The position numbers were made by a program, and so were the translations under genes. 64,000 nucleotides of DNA from Tilletiaria anomala UBC 951 (Eukaryota > Basidiomycota > Exobasidiomycetes > Georgefischeriales > Tilletiariaceae): contig NW_013546929.1 in assembly GCF_000711695.1 (NCBI RefSeq), positions 1 to 64,000 on the forward strand. The letters are read 5' to 3'. The notes beneath the pieces were generated by a model that saw nothing but the letters and a program-made list of their open reading frames with translations, was not told the origin of the DNA and ran no database searches. Below are positions 35,680-46,911 of the stretch, piece by piece (position 1 is the first letter of the stretch; the number at the start of each line of letters is the position of its first letter).

Positions 35680-38219
35680 TCAGATGTGCGCAGAGTTAAT
35701 GTCCACCGGCCCCTTTGCGTACACTTGTGAAATGGACAAGGAATGTGCGGCGAAACGAAGGTCAGCCTTTGAAATCCACCTGTGTCCAGAGAGATGGATG
35801 AAAGAGAGGCCGGGGAGATGCATGACTCACGTTGCTTGATAGCGTTGCTGTAGAACTTGCTCGCCTCGGGCCGCTTGGTCTTGAACGTCGGTGTCAGCAG
35901 TCCGTTCTCAACGCTCATCAACTCAGGCGACAGGTGGACGCCACGCAGCATCTCGACGCCGTTGAGGCCGCGCTCCTTGCCCAAGCGCACCAGGTCCAGC
36001 AGTACAGCCTCGCGCAGCTTCTCGTCCGCACAAAGCGACGGGACGTCCGATGGCGAGACGGCGCGCCCGAGCACGTTGGACGCGAAGCGTGCGAACGGCT
36101 CCGGCTCCGGAATGCAGATGGCGATGAGATAGTCTGAAATTATGGACAAAAGGAGAGGCGTTCAGCTCGGTTAAACGCTTGTCTTGAGACGTTCAGAAAC
36201 GACCAACTTACCCTGCAGACTCTCTCCATACACCATGATCTGCGCGAGGTGGTCCCTGCCGTTGTACGTCTGTTCGACCTTCTCAATCGCGACATACTCT
36301 CCCTGACTCAGTTTGACAAGGTTCTTGACGCGGTCGATGATGTAGAACCTGCCCATCTCATCGACGGACGCGACGTCGCCCGAGTGCAGCCAGCCTTCCT
36401 CATCGATAGTCTCGCGTGTCTTCGCCTCGTCCTTGAAGTACCCGCTGAATACGTTGGGCCCGCGCACGAGCAGCTCTCCGCGCGGACGGGGCTTGTCGCT
36501 GCTAAAGTAGTTCAGCTCCGGGCAGTCTTTCAGGCGCAACTCGACTCCCACTTGCGGCGCGCCGACGCTGCCGACTTCCTTCCTGAAGCCAATATTGACG
36601 GTGCACTATAAAGGAACAGGAAGAACGACCGGTTTTTGTTAGCTGTTGTCAACTTTCTCAATCAGTCTATTCTTTTTGGTACGCACATAGCCCTGCGTCA
36701 CGAAAGGAGAGTAGACAGAAACGGTTTCAGCATGGCAGTAAACGGTAGCGAGATGGCGCTTCGCACGACCCCACTCACGAGATTCTCTGTCTGACCGTAG
36801 CCCTCTCTAACATCGGCACAAAAGGCGATGCGCAAGAGCTTGAGCACCTCTGGGCGAATGGGCGCGCTGCCGCAGATCATGAGCTGCACGTTGCCGCCGA
36901 GGATGGCCTTGACCTTTCCAAAGATGAGTCGGTCCCAGAAGGCATGTGTGACGCTTCCGTCAATATCGTGGTACGCGAGCTTGCTCTCGACCGCACGGCG
37001 CAGCAGCTTGGCCTTGAAGCTGTCGCCATTCATCTGTTCCTGGATCTGCGCGGCGATGCGATTCAGCACGCGTGGCACGGCGGGGAAGTAGTCCGGCTTG
37101 AGCAGCTGGCAGTCTTCGACCAGGCGCAGAGGATCGCCTGTTGAGTAGCCGATGCGGCCGCCGCGTGTGATCACGCCAGCCTCCAGCAGGCACTCGAAGA
37201 CGTGTGCGACGGGCAGGTATCCGATCATCGCAGCCTTCACCGGTGGCAGCAACACCTTGGTTCCCTCGGCTGCCATGGCGAGCTGTCCGTGCGAGACGAA
37301 CGCAGCTTTCGGCTTGCCGGTCGTGCCGGACGTGTAGCAGTACATCGCGATGGCCGATGTGGATGTTGGCGGTGTGTGCGCATGTAGGTTCCGGCGCCCA
37401 AGGTCGAGAAGCTCATCCCATTTAATGAGGCGAACACCCTTCTCCCGCGCCCAGCTGGCCGCAAGCTGGTTCATGTGTATCTGGCTAGGCGGTAGCTTAT
37501 CGCTCTGCCCTTTCATGGGTGCGGGAGGAGCTTGGTCAAGCAGGACAATAAGCTTCAGGTGCGGCAGCTCGCCGACTTTGGACAGGACCTGATGGAAGTG
37601 CGCCGAGGTAGTGAAGACGATGCGCGACTCCGAGTGCTTAAGGATGTAGGCTGCGTTTTCGGCCTCGTACGTGTCGTAGATGCATACCAAGCGGCGAGAG
37701 TAGGCGTTGCACGCCTGGTGGACGATCTGGAACTCGGGCTTATTGTTCGTCCAGAAAGCGACGCACCAGTCCATCGGCGGGATGTCGTTGCCCAACTTAC
37801 CGTCCTTGGCCAACTGCGACAGCGCACTGCCGAGCGCCGTACGCCGCTCCTCAACTTGGATGAAGGTGATGAACTCGAAATAGTCCGCATAGTCTCCTTT
37901 TGCCCAATCCCAGGGTCGGCATCCGACAAAGTCGTTGTTAGGTGAACGACTACACGCCCTGGAGAAAGTGTCGTACGCGGTAAGCTGGATGTTCAGCTCG
38001 GGGACCATGAGGTTGCGGTAGATGGGCGTGTAGCCAGGTCTGGCAGAGCTCGGGACCTCGAGGGCCTGCTTGTCCTTGGGCCATTGATCAGGCCTGCGTG
38101 TGACACAAGTGGGGAGCGAGGGGGAGAAGTGTAGTTAGGTCAGCGTGGGGTAGCTTGCTTTGGGCCAAAGGCTCCCCGAAGATGGCAGACGCTCACGGAA
38201 CATAAGTCAAGCTGGTCAT
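35680..38219 (-). CDS. long-chain acyl-CoA synthetase, copy A
   Basis: ATP-dependent activation of long-chain fatty acids to acyl-CoA. Exons on the minus strand: 38219-38197, 38093-36779, 36692-36687, 36605-36212, 36133-35831 and 35723-35680, giving 694 residues, the normal length. The AMP-binding P-loop is YTSGTTGKPK (about 257-266). GYGQTEN (439-445) precedes a 6-nt exon. The fatty-acid signature is EEGWLHSGDVASVDEMG followed by IIDRVKNLVKLSQGEYVAIE. The C-terminal domain ends NAIKQLYAKGPVDI, formed by the last splice. The first coding exon is only 23 nt (MTSLTYV plus two bases). No clear membrane segment or SKL-type peroxisome signal. A 2.6-kb spacer and a decayed copy separate it from copy B on the same strand. 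Chain-length preference and organelle are not visible from sequence. Confidence 0.93.
36687..36692 (-). other. probable 6-nt microexon of acyl-CoA synthetase A
   Basis: On the minus strand the sequence reads CGCAG, GGCTAT, GTGCGT: an acceptor, six bases, a donor. Inclusion splits a 173-bp interval into introns of 86 and 81 bp, matching the other introns here, and adds Gly-Tyr so that GYGQTEN is followed by LGYC. Skipping it also keeps the frame but loses the Gly that the family conserves after GYGQTEN. Confidence 0.6.
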
Positions 38220-38758
38220 ATTGGGCAATTCGCTGGGTAGGTGAGCTGAGCCTGTAGCGTGATGATGTGGATGCAGCAGCGGCAGCAGCAGCGCGTTTGC
38301 TAATGGTGAGTGGGAGAGTGAAAGGACGAGCTCGACGAAATGAGCCCCAAGTGTCAGAAGGGAGGTGAGGGTTGGCCCGTCGGCGCAAACGAGGTATGCT
38401 GGCTGCCACCGGCTATGCGTGTCCAGCGTCAGCCGGCAAACAGCATGGCTCGGGCACAGCGGGATACTCGGAAGCATCGCCCAACCCTACTTGATTTTCT
38501 AACAATGGGCACTGGCAACCCCATATGGTCCCCCGGTATGTGAATACTATGTGCAAAGTAGTAAACAGACCCGTCTCCGGTTCGGGATGGGCTCGGCCCG
38601 GCCCCACAGATTACCCGGCTGCCGCTCTACTTCACGGCCCTCCCACATCTCAGTCCAAGATGTACCGCACCACATCGTGCCATCCCCACGTGATGCCACG
38701 ATAGAGGACACCAATGACGATAGCGATGCACAATGAGCTTCACAGAACAGAAGCAGGC
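38220..38758. other. upstream region of acyl-CoA synthetase A
   Basis: Presumed promoter and 5' leader of copy A, bounded on the right by the decayed third copy. No gene, repeat or recognisable regulatory site seen. Confidence 0.45.
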
Positions 38759-39190
38759 TCATAGATGAGAGTGAATGTCGATTGTGCCCCTTTCGTAGAC
38801 GATGTAAGGATTGTACGTCGAAGAGAGAAGGCATGCCAGCCCCCGCACTCTACAACCTCACACTTTCACTGGCTACTGACAAGCTTGGACCTCCTTCTCA
38901 AATTGCTTGACCACCTCGAATCGCTTGGTCCTGAACATAGGCGTCAGCTGTCGGGCCTCGATACTGAACATCTCCGTCGCAAGGTGCAATCCGCCAAGCA
39001 TCTCGACGCGGTTCAAACCCGGCTCCCTGCCTAGGGGCACGGGGTCCAGCAGGACAGCATTCGATAGACACAGGTCCGAGCAGAGCAAAGGGGCGCTCGC
39101 CACAACTAATTTGCGGCCAAGCACCTGCTCGGCGAAGCGTGTAAATAACTAGGACGAAAAGATGCAGACTGCGACCAAGTAGGTATCAGG
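38759..39190 (-). pseudogene. 3' fragment of a third acyl-CoA synthetase gene
   Basis: The minus strand retains only the region matching the last two exons of copies A and B. The recognisable stretch is GLNRVEML, GGLHLATEMFSIEARQLTP and RTKRFEVVKQFEKEVQAC, aligned with the intact copies' GLNGVEML, RGLHLTPEMFSVENGLITP and KRPEAAKYFEKEVKA. After a retained but altered intron, the last-exon tail YERGTIDIH parallels YDKGAVDIR. One in-frame stop lies near 39150, upstream of the VLGRK block, in a stretch parallel to YLIAVAVPEPGAFARYASH of copy B. The preceding three quarters of the gene are absent. It is therefore a truncated, decayed tandem duplicate of a host gene, closer to copy B by eye. Confidence 0.85.
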
Positions 39191-40847
39191 GATTCAACTG
39201 AACGACGGGAAAAGGTCGGGCGTGATCCCAGCTCCAAGTCGAGCTCGAGAGCTCCAGCTTGGGAGTACGACAGGATATTGATCCATAGTCCGCCGAGAGT
39301 TGAGTCCGAGGCCTTATCCTGCTGACCTTTTGTTACCGTCATCTTGGACCAGCTAGCTGTGTTCTGAACACCGTTCCGGAAGAATGAAATGCGAGTTTCT
39401 CCGCTTTCCTGGCGTGTTCCAAACGTTACTATCCTAGACCAACCAGCTGAACCAACAGCCGCTTTGTAAGCAAGCTTGAGTCTTGTAATGTGGAAATTGG
39501 GTATTCTCCTGCAGTCCTGTCTCGTTTTGAAAGCTCTTTGACTCGGACATATGTCCTTGAAACATGGCAAACCCGGACTGCTGCAGGCTCATCGACCATT
39601 TCCAGGCGGTCCGCGGGTGCCAAGCTGAGATGTCTTTGCCTCAATTGTGAAGCGAGTTCGCTTGCCACCGTGCAGCATGTCCCCGCGAAGCAGTCAAATC
39701 AGCGTAGTGCATCCAAGAGCATACTCTGCACTCATGCGCGGCCCAATTCCCATAGCGTCAGCCTCGGTACAACCTGCCACATCCCACCGCCCAGAAAAAA
39801 ATACGTTGTAGTGAAAAGCAATATTCCCTACGGAGACCAGCGACATCAGCGAGAGCCTTGAATCACTATAGAAGGTGATTCCAGCAAGTTCCGGCGTCTC
39901 CGTGGCTGCCCCGGGGGGAGCGGAGGTGGGACAAGAACAGCGGTTAGTGGTTTTTGCATGATGTATTCAAGACTGGCCACAGCTGTTACCGTCGTCCTCT
40001 GTCACATTGGCCATATTGCAGTCACCCGCTGCGAGTTGGCAGTTTTTCACCTTAACTCCAGAACTATGGAAATCAAACGAATGACTCCATTTCATCGACT
40101 TGAGTAGATATAAACATATCACATATATTATAAGGATCAGGCGATCAGGAGCAGACCCCTCGCAGCCGCTTGCCCATAGCTGGTCTGGAACGTAAATGAC
40201 ATTGGAACATAAAGCTTTCATGCAATTCCGCAATGTCATAGGCTTCGTTGCTTCACCGTCCTCCAACAGCAATCAAAGTGGTACCTTCTGTATCCAGTTG
40301 GGGGCGGCGAAATTATGGGCCCGCCCGGCGCCCAGCCACCGCCCCAGCGGCCAATGATGGCCTTCGACGAGACATCGAAGGATCAATACACGCTCGTGTT
40401 ACCGTCGAAACCAAACTGACGCAAAGTCCTGAGGCCACATAGGAGTACATTTGGGATCGTGTGATGACGTGGTGTGTACCTACGAGACACGTTCGCAAAG
40501 CATATCCAACAACGCTCACCTGAGCGCACCTTACATATGCGAGCTCACAAGCCTCCCCCCCCGGACGCCGGCCACCTCCCTTCACACGTAGCGCATCTGC
40601 AAACCATACGCTAAGGTACGCAACTCATGCGGCCACCAGGCTGCGGTCGCATTTTTGGGCGCCGAGCCGTTGACTGCTTGACTAGCTATCAACTGAACGA
40701 AGATGGCTTCGCCTCCTCGAACTTGCCTGCTCGTAAGGTTTGCCTACCACCTAAGTTATATTGGCGTGATGTACAGCGACACGTGCGAGTGCTGCGATGC
40801 GAGATTAAATGTCCTGTGATGTGATGTTATAAAAAGCGAGGAACAAG
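39191..40847. other. intergenic region between the decayed copy and acyl-CoA synthetase B
   Basis: About 1.65 kb with no supportable gene. I looked for further remains of the duplicated synthetase (P-loop, GYGQTEN, WLHSGD) on the minus strand and found none. Base composition is more A/T-rich than in coding neighbours, especially 39900-40300. Confidence 0.45.
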
Positions 40848-43255
40848 TTACAGCAGCGGGCGGATGTCCACTGCGCCCTTGTCGTATACTGCGCAGCGCA
40901 GCAGACAAGAAAAACGGCGGAGACGGTCGCGTAAGTCTCTACCTTATCACTGCAACTGCAATCCTCGCGACACTCACAAGCCTTGACCTCCTTCTCAAAA
41001 TACTTGGCCGCTTCGGGCCGCTTCATCTTGAACGTCGGCGTGATGAGCCCGTTCTCGACACTGAACATCTCTGGCGTCAGGTGCAGACCGCGGAGCATCT
41101 CAACGCCATTCAAGCCGCGCTGCCTGCCGAGGCGCACCAGGTCTCTCAGCACGCTGGTCACCACTTTTGGATCTGCGCAGGCTAACGCGAGATCAGAAGG
41201 CGAAGAACTGACGGTGCGGCCAAGCACATGGCTCGCGTATCGTGCGAACGCCCCTGGCTCTGGGACGGCGACGGCGATCAGGTAATCTAAAAAGCAAGGT
41301 GGAGGTAAGGAAAATATGAGCAATCCAGATGAGTCGATCAAGGGCGTCCCCGCGCAAGCTCACCTTGCAAGCTATCGCCATGCACCCAAATCTGTGCGAG
41401 GAACTCCAAGCCGGTGTACATCTGCTCGACATTCTCGAGGGCAACGTACTCTCCCTGGCTGAGTTTGAGGACATTCTTGACGCGATCGACAATGTGGATC
41501 CTGCCCTTCTCGTCCACGGCGGCGATATCTCCAGAATGCAGCCACCCCTCTTCATCGAGCGCCTCGCGCGTCTTGGCTTCATCCTTGAAGTAGCCCTGGA
41601 AGAGTACGCCGCCGCGCATTAGCAGCTCACCGCGTGGCCACGGTTTGTCGGTAGTATAGTAGTTGAGCTGCGGGCAGTCTACCAGGCGGACTTCCACGCC
41701 TGCACTTGGCGGTCCGACGCTCGCTGTGTCCTTGTCGTTTGGTGCCATGCTAGTGCAGACGCTGCATGAAAGATTCAAAGTATGGACGTGTAAGCAGAGA
41801 GAAGTCAGTTGCTCTCCGCTTCACCTCGTGCTGAGCTTCTGGTTTGCGCCTCACCCTCTGAGGCGCGAGACGTCCGGCGAAAGGTGTTTTCAGGTGCGTC
41901 GTCAGCAAGGTCTGCATTCGATGTGAGCGCTGTCAAGTCGCACTGGCTCACGAATTCTCCGTCTGGCCATATCCGTTGCGCAGATCCACACAGAACGCCA
42001 CCCGGAGCAACTTGAGCACCTCTGGTCGAAGCGGCGCCGAACCGGAGCAGATGTTGGCGACCTTTCCACCCAGGATCATTTTGACCTTATTGAAGATGAG
42101 TCGATCCCAGAATGCGTGCGTCACACTCCCGTCCATATCATGGTAAGCAACCTTGCTCTCCACTGCGCGGCGCAGGAGCTTCGCCTTGAAGCTGTCGCCA
42201 GCCATCTGCTCCTGGATTAGTGCTGCGATGCGGTTCAGCACACGCGGCACGCTGGGGAAAATAGTCGGTTGGAGCACCTGGCAGTCTTCCACGAGCTTGA
42301 GCGGATCCCCGCTGAAGTAGCCGACCCGACCGCCAGACTCGATCACCGTCGTCTCGGCAAGGACTTCGAAGATGTGCGCGATGGGAAGGTAGCCAATCAT
42401 CGTGTCAAGACCAATTGTGCCGAGCGCCGCCGACTTGGCTGCATATGCCAGGCCACCGGTCGTGATGATTGCGCCCTTGGGCGTCCCTGTCGTGCCTGAT
42501 GTGTAGCAGTACATAGCAACCGTGTTCGGGTCCGTCGAAGGCGTATGCGCATGAAGATGCTCGCGGCCGTACGAAAGGAAGTCGTCGTAGCGGTAGAAGA
42601 GTAGACCCTTCTCCGAAGCCCATTGCAATGCAACGCGATCCAACCCGACTTGGCCTCGCGGTAGCTTGGCGCCTGTGCCTCCGCTCGGTGAAGGGGCTTC
42701 CTTGTCGAGGATGACGATGGCTTTGAGCAGCGGCAGCTCCGTTTTGCGCTCCAGCACTTGTTGAATGTGGCTGGAGGTGGTGAAGATGACGTGTGACTCG
42801 GAGTGATTTATGATGTAAGCTGCATTGTTCACGTCGTACGAATCGTAAATGCAGACAAGGCGGCGAGAATAGGCATTGCAAGCCTGGTGCACGATCTGGA
42901 ATTCGGGCCGGTTGAGCGCCCAGAAGGACATGCACCACTCCTTGCTGTCCACATGGATCTCCTGACCGAGCTTTTTCTCCTTTGCGAGTTGGCTGAGTGC
43001 GCTTCCGAGCGCGGTGCGCTGTTCGTCTGCCTGTGCATAGGTGATCCACTCGAACGAGTTCGCTTGTGCGCCCGTTGCAAAGTCCCAAGGCCTGCAGCCG
43101 ACAAAGGGGGAATCTGGCTTCCTTGCGAGCGTGCGGTTGAACACGTCGTAGAGCGTTGATGTGCTATGCACCTCGGGAAAAACAGCGTTGCGGTAGATAG
43201 GTGTGAAGCCCGGCTTGGCCGAGCTGGGAACTTCGATGCTGTAGCTTGACGCCAT
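40848..43255 (-). CDS. long-chain acyl-CoA synthetase, copy B
   Basis: Paralogue of copy A, 684 residues. Exons on the minus strand: 43255-41952, 41857-41855, 41761-41364, 41286-40978 and 40888-40848. It starts MASSYSIEVPSSAKPGF and lacks the extra 23-nt first exon of copy A. Key motifs: YTSGTTGTPK P-loop, GYGQTEN (428-434), EEGWLHSGDIAAVDEKG and IVDRVKNVLKLSQGEYVALE. The end, EVKALYDKGAVDIRPLL, is made by the last splice. Later intron positions match copy A (after LQG, and before the LY of the tail), so the pair arose by tandem duplication. No membrane segment or canonical PTS1. Its promoter contains the palindrome at 43479-43496. Confidence 0.93.
41855..41857 (-). other. candidate 3-nt microexon of acyl-CoA synthetase B
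   Basis: On the minus strand the sequence reads GCCTCAG, AGG, GTGAGG. Including AGG divides a 190-bp interval into introns of 94 and 93 bp, turns TENSVCTS into TENSGVCTS, and so restores the conserved Gly at the same place as in copy A. Skipping also keeps the frame. A 3-nt exon is extreme, so confidence is moderate. Confidence 0.45.
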
Positions 43256-43942
43256 TGTCCAAGAAGACCACTTGCTTGCTTAGCGGGAACTGGCCTGAGG
43301 GTGCCGACGATCGACAGCGCTGCTCGGCTGGAGTATGTGTGCCGTCCAAGGAGTGTCCCAGTAGCTGAAAGTTGGAGGGATGCTTGATGCCAATGCGAAA
43401 GACGAGATGGTGGGGGGTCTTTAATGTCTATCCACTCCGCACTATAGCTTGTAAGGGGGGGTTGGCCATGTGCCCTATCCGGTTCAATTCAACCGGAAGT
43501 CGACCCGGTTCAGCGCACTCAAACAGTTGAGTGGCGCAGCTACCTGTTGTCAAGGGACTCGGGATTGCGACCCAGAGCTTCATCACAGTGTATAATCAAT
43601 CCTACACGCGGCACACCATTATTTTTATACGTTGATTTATTTAAACAAAGTGCCCACGCCCCAGCCAGCTTCTTGCCTTATTCTCCGTTTGGTGTCTCCC
43701 CTTGGTGCAGACTCTGCAAGAATCAGGCAGTGAGGGACGAAGGGAGCTGGGCGACGGTGATCTGTGACAAACACCAGGGGCCACGGGGCAGGAAAACGCA
43801 GTGTGGGTGCTGGAAGGGGTGGCTGAGAGCTGGTCCGGCGCACGACACGACCCCATTCTGTCGCGTTTGCCATGTCCAGAGCACTGCTTCCGGCAGCACC
43901 AGCTCAAACTCTAGCACCACCCTACTGCAGCGCACGGCAACC
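43256..43942. promoter_or_regulatory. divergent promoter with CCGG palindrome
   Basis: Region between acyl-CoA synthetase B (leftward) and the methyltransferase gene (rightward). It contains an 18-bp palindrome, CCGGTTCAATTCAACCGG, at 43479-43496, with a third CCGGTT copy at 43505-43510. Inverted CGG triplets with a fixed gap are the usual form of Zn2Cys6 factor sites, so it may be an operator about 225 bases upstream of the synthetase start. This is inference; no factor can be named. Confidence 0.35.
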
Positions 43943-45297
43943 ATGACTGCCGCCCGCTCGTCCCCTGCTTTTCACCCTTCCATCGGCTTGCCTGGCCAGG
44001 CAGTCACCTACGTTCCAAATGACATCTCCGCTTGGCACCATTCGCGCGGCGCAGCGCATTCTAGCGATGCCGTCGAGCCAGGCACCGACAGACAAGCGCT
44101 AGGGATCCGCGAGGAGCCTATTACCAGCGTTGATTCTGGCTCCAGTATTTATATCACGGTCACCGTCCCACCAGCGTCGATACACTCCATCTTTGCACAT
44201 CGACAGTGGCGGGCGGGCATGATCCTTGCCGACTTGATCTACTCATCCAGCACCCGAGAGTCAGGGGACGATGAAATGTATGCAAAACCAGGCCTCCTGG
44301 ATGTTTCCGGGAAGCATGTACTGGAGCTCGGTGCCGGAACCGCTTTGCCGGGAATCGTCGCAGCCCGTACCGAAGCGAGGGCCCAGCAGGTGCGTTTGGG
44401 CGTATTTGGCAACTTTCGCCACTTCGCATCGGGCTGGCTTGAAGCGAAACTTAGACCAATTTGGATTGCATTTCCTTACAGGTAGTTATTTCGGACTACG
44501 ATGAAGAGGCTCTCATCATGAGGCTTAAAGCTAATGTCAAAGCCAACGTGCCTCCAGCGCCCGCGGGTTCCCGCTCTCATGTCACTGCAACAGGGCATAT
44601 TTGGGGCCAGGATGTATCTGAGCTTCTCGACCTCATACCGGAACCATATCGCCTTCAAGAAGCGCTGTATGCTGCGAAATTCCCACAACAGCTGCGCTTT
44701 ACGACCATCCTCCTCGCCGACTGTCTTTGGGACAGCTTGTCGCACACCGCGCTGCTGCGCACGATAACGCGCACGCTAGAGCGCTCGGCACATGCTCGGG
44801 TATACGTTGTCAGTGGCCTTCACACGGGCCGCGAAACGCTCGTGTCGTTCATCCGGCGCGCACGGAGGGAAGGAATCGTGCTGAAAAAGTGGCTGGACAT
44901 CGAGGAAGAGCAATTGGCGGGTGAGGAGGCCCCTGCGCCGCAGGAGAAGGATCAGACGAGACGGGCCAGGCTTGTCAGGTCTAATGACCCAGACGACGCA
45001 GACGCAGGAGAGGAAGGTTGGGAGGCGTACCTGCTAGAAGTGCAGCTTGCGCTCGACGAAGAAGATCACGGTGAAGGTGGTGATACTCCCTCTACCTCAC
45101 AAGAGGCGGGATCGACGTCGGACTCAACGGTACCAGCGCTACTAGCCGTCGGCAGCCGCATCGATCCGCTTGTCACGCGCCCCTTCAGCTCGGTCGAGCG
45201 ACCAGAGGAGCGAAAAGAGATCGGCGGCGTGCAGCCGAGAAATCGCTGGATCACCCTGTGGAGCCTTGGATGGAGTTCAAGCGCACTCGATGGTTAA
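43943..45297 (+). CDS. EFM7: EFM7/NNT1-type protein methyltransferase
   Basis: Exons 43943-44389 and 44482-45297 give 420 residues. Class I SAM-dependent methyltransferase of family 16: the substrate-side block FAHRQWRAGMILADLIY, motif I HVLELGAGTALPGIVAA, then VVISDYDEEALI formed exactly at the splice, and the post-I/IV region TTILLADCLWDSLSHTALL. In yeast this family member modifies the N terminus and an adjacent Lys of translation elongation factor eEF1A; the name NNT1 reflects an older link to nicotinamide. The product is longer than yeast Efm7 because of an acidic insertion near the C terminus (EEDHGEGGDTPSTSQEAGS). The Kozak-like CAACC before 43943 favours this ATG, although the frame is open upstream to 43547. 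Confidence 0.78.
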
Positions 45298-46911
45298 ACA
45301 GCTGTCGGACTGAAACCAGATACCCTTGACCTTGAAGGTTCATGTTTCAAGCAAGGATAGAATCAATTAGCGACTTTTTCATTCATCTAATATGACTAAG
45401 GCCCCTTCCAAGGTCTCCACCATTTCTGTGGCGTTAAGTGCAGTAAGGTACATACGCATCTGGTCGCTTCGGCTATGACATGAGGATCGCTGTTGGTACT
45501 GTGCGGCAATGTGTCCCAACTCACTGTCTCACACTATATGCAGACTGTTGTCGGGTACTTGAGTCGTTAGTTGCCGAAGACCTGACGACATGCGGCAGCT
45601 GAAATTACGTTCCGCTTTCCCTCTCGCTCGCTTGTATCATTCACTGCTGTACAGCCAAAAAGAACCGACCGACCGTTGAGCTGAGCAGACACGATTCCCA
45701 CTCAAAGAACATTCCAGGTTCCCATGTAGCCCATTGCTCGACGAAGCTCTGAAGCTCCCTGCACAGCCAGTCAGCCACCCACTGTTGTGATGCAAGGTGC
45801 CACAGGCTGCATAGCTTGGACTGTCCCGCCAGGACGCCCAGAAATTGACGAACAATGAACCAATGCTTGCCTCATTGCATGACTCGCTGGCGGCCGATGG
45901 CCTGCCGAAGGCGAGAAGATACAGGTGGATACATACTGCAACATGGATCTGGCCAGACCAATGGTACACCTGGGTCCTCAACCTACCTAGTTGAGCCAGA
46001 TTCAGCCAGCATTGCCCAAGGGATAATCACGGGTGGATGCCCCTGTGCTGCATTTGTGTACGCCAGTGCGCTCCTTTAGGCTCGGACTTCTGTAGCAAGG
46101 GAAAAGAGACGCTGGGTTGTTTGAACGCTGGACTCCGGCATTGACATGCCGCTCGCAGGCTTGCATTGTACCTTGCGAGTTGCGCCCAGTGGGTGGATGA
46201 CACGTGACACCTACTTGAGATTTGCCCCGACTTTATCCCAGCTTTCCTTCGGCACTCGCCACTTGCAGGGCACTGGCCATCGGCTTGGGTCCCCAGCACT
46301 TGAACACGCTGCGTGTCATGTCCGTCTCACCAACAGGTTGTTCAGTCTGTCCTTGAACTGCGCGTCCGTTGCGCTAAAATGATCTTAGACGGCTCTACCA
46401 AGCTCAACATCCACCGTTCCGCAACGGTCCGCAGCCCCGTCGAATGGCTCCATGCGTGATGTGACGCTGCTTGAGTCAGCCGCTGACCGAAGCATCGCGA
46501 AGATGTGCACTGGCACAGTCCGGCATGGTACACGGGCGACACTCAACTCGCTTTGTCAGATATCACAGCGATGTGGGAAGAGTGTGGGGCGGCTTCGTAG
46601 GGACAGCGCGATCAACACGGTTGCAAGCCGAAGCCAAAGTCGTTTACGCGATGACGAAGTGAACTTGCACACCATGTTCCCCCTAACGTGTCTCTTGCTA
46701 CCGCCATGACGACGAGGACGTAAATCGCCGCCCACCATCATGGCAACCTCTTGCATCACATTTTCTTGCTCTTTCGCTGATGCGTACCTACCTATAAGCC
46801 TGTTGTCAACACCATTGATTGCTCTCCATACCCAGCAATCGCCGCTGACCGCAAGATCGAGCTTGAGTAGGTCCATTATCGCACCAAAAATCCTGCGAGC
46901 AATTTGCAGCC
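45298..46911. other. intergenic region upstream of the H2C2-domain gene
   Basis: About 1.6 kb with no supportable gene on either strand. Frames longer than 60 codons lack motifs and acceptable codon use. Presumed to hold the methyltransferase 3' end and a long promoter and leader for the next gene, which is common for fungal regulators. Confidence 0.45.

Noticed and set aside
43481-43510. GGTTCAATTC word resembling a tRNA B box
   Set aside because: No A box, acceptor stem or anticodon arm around it; better explained as part of a palindrome.
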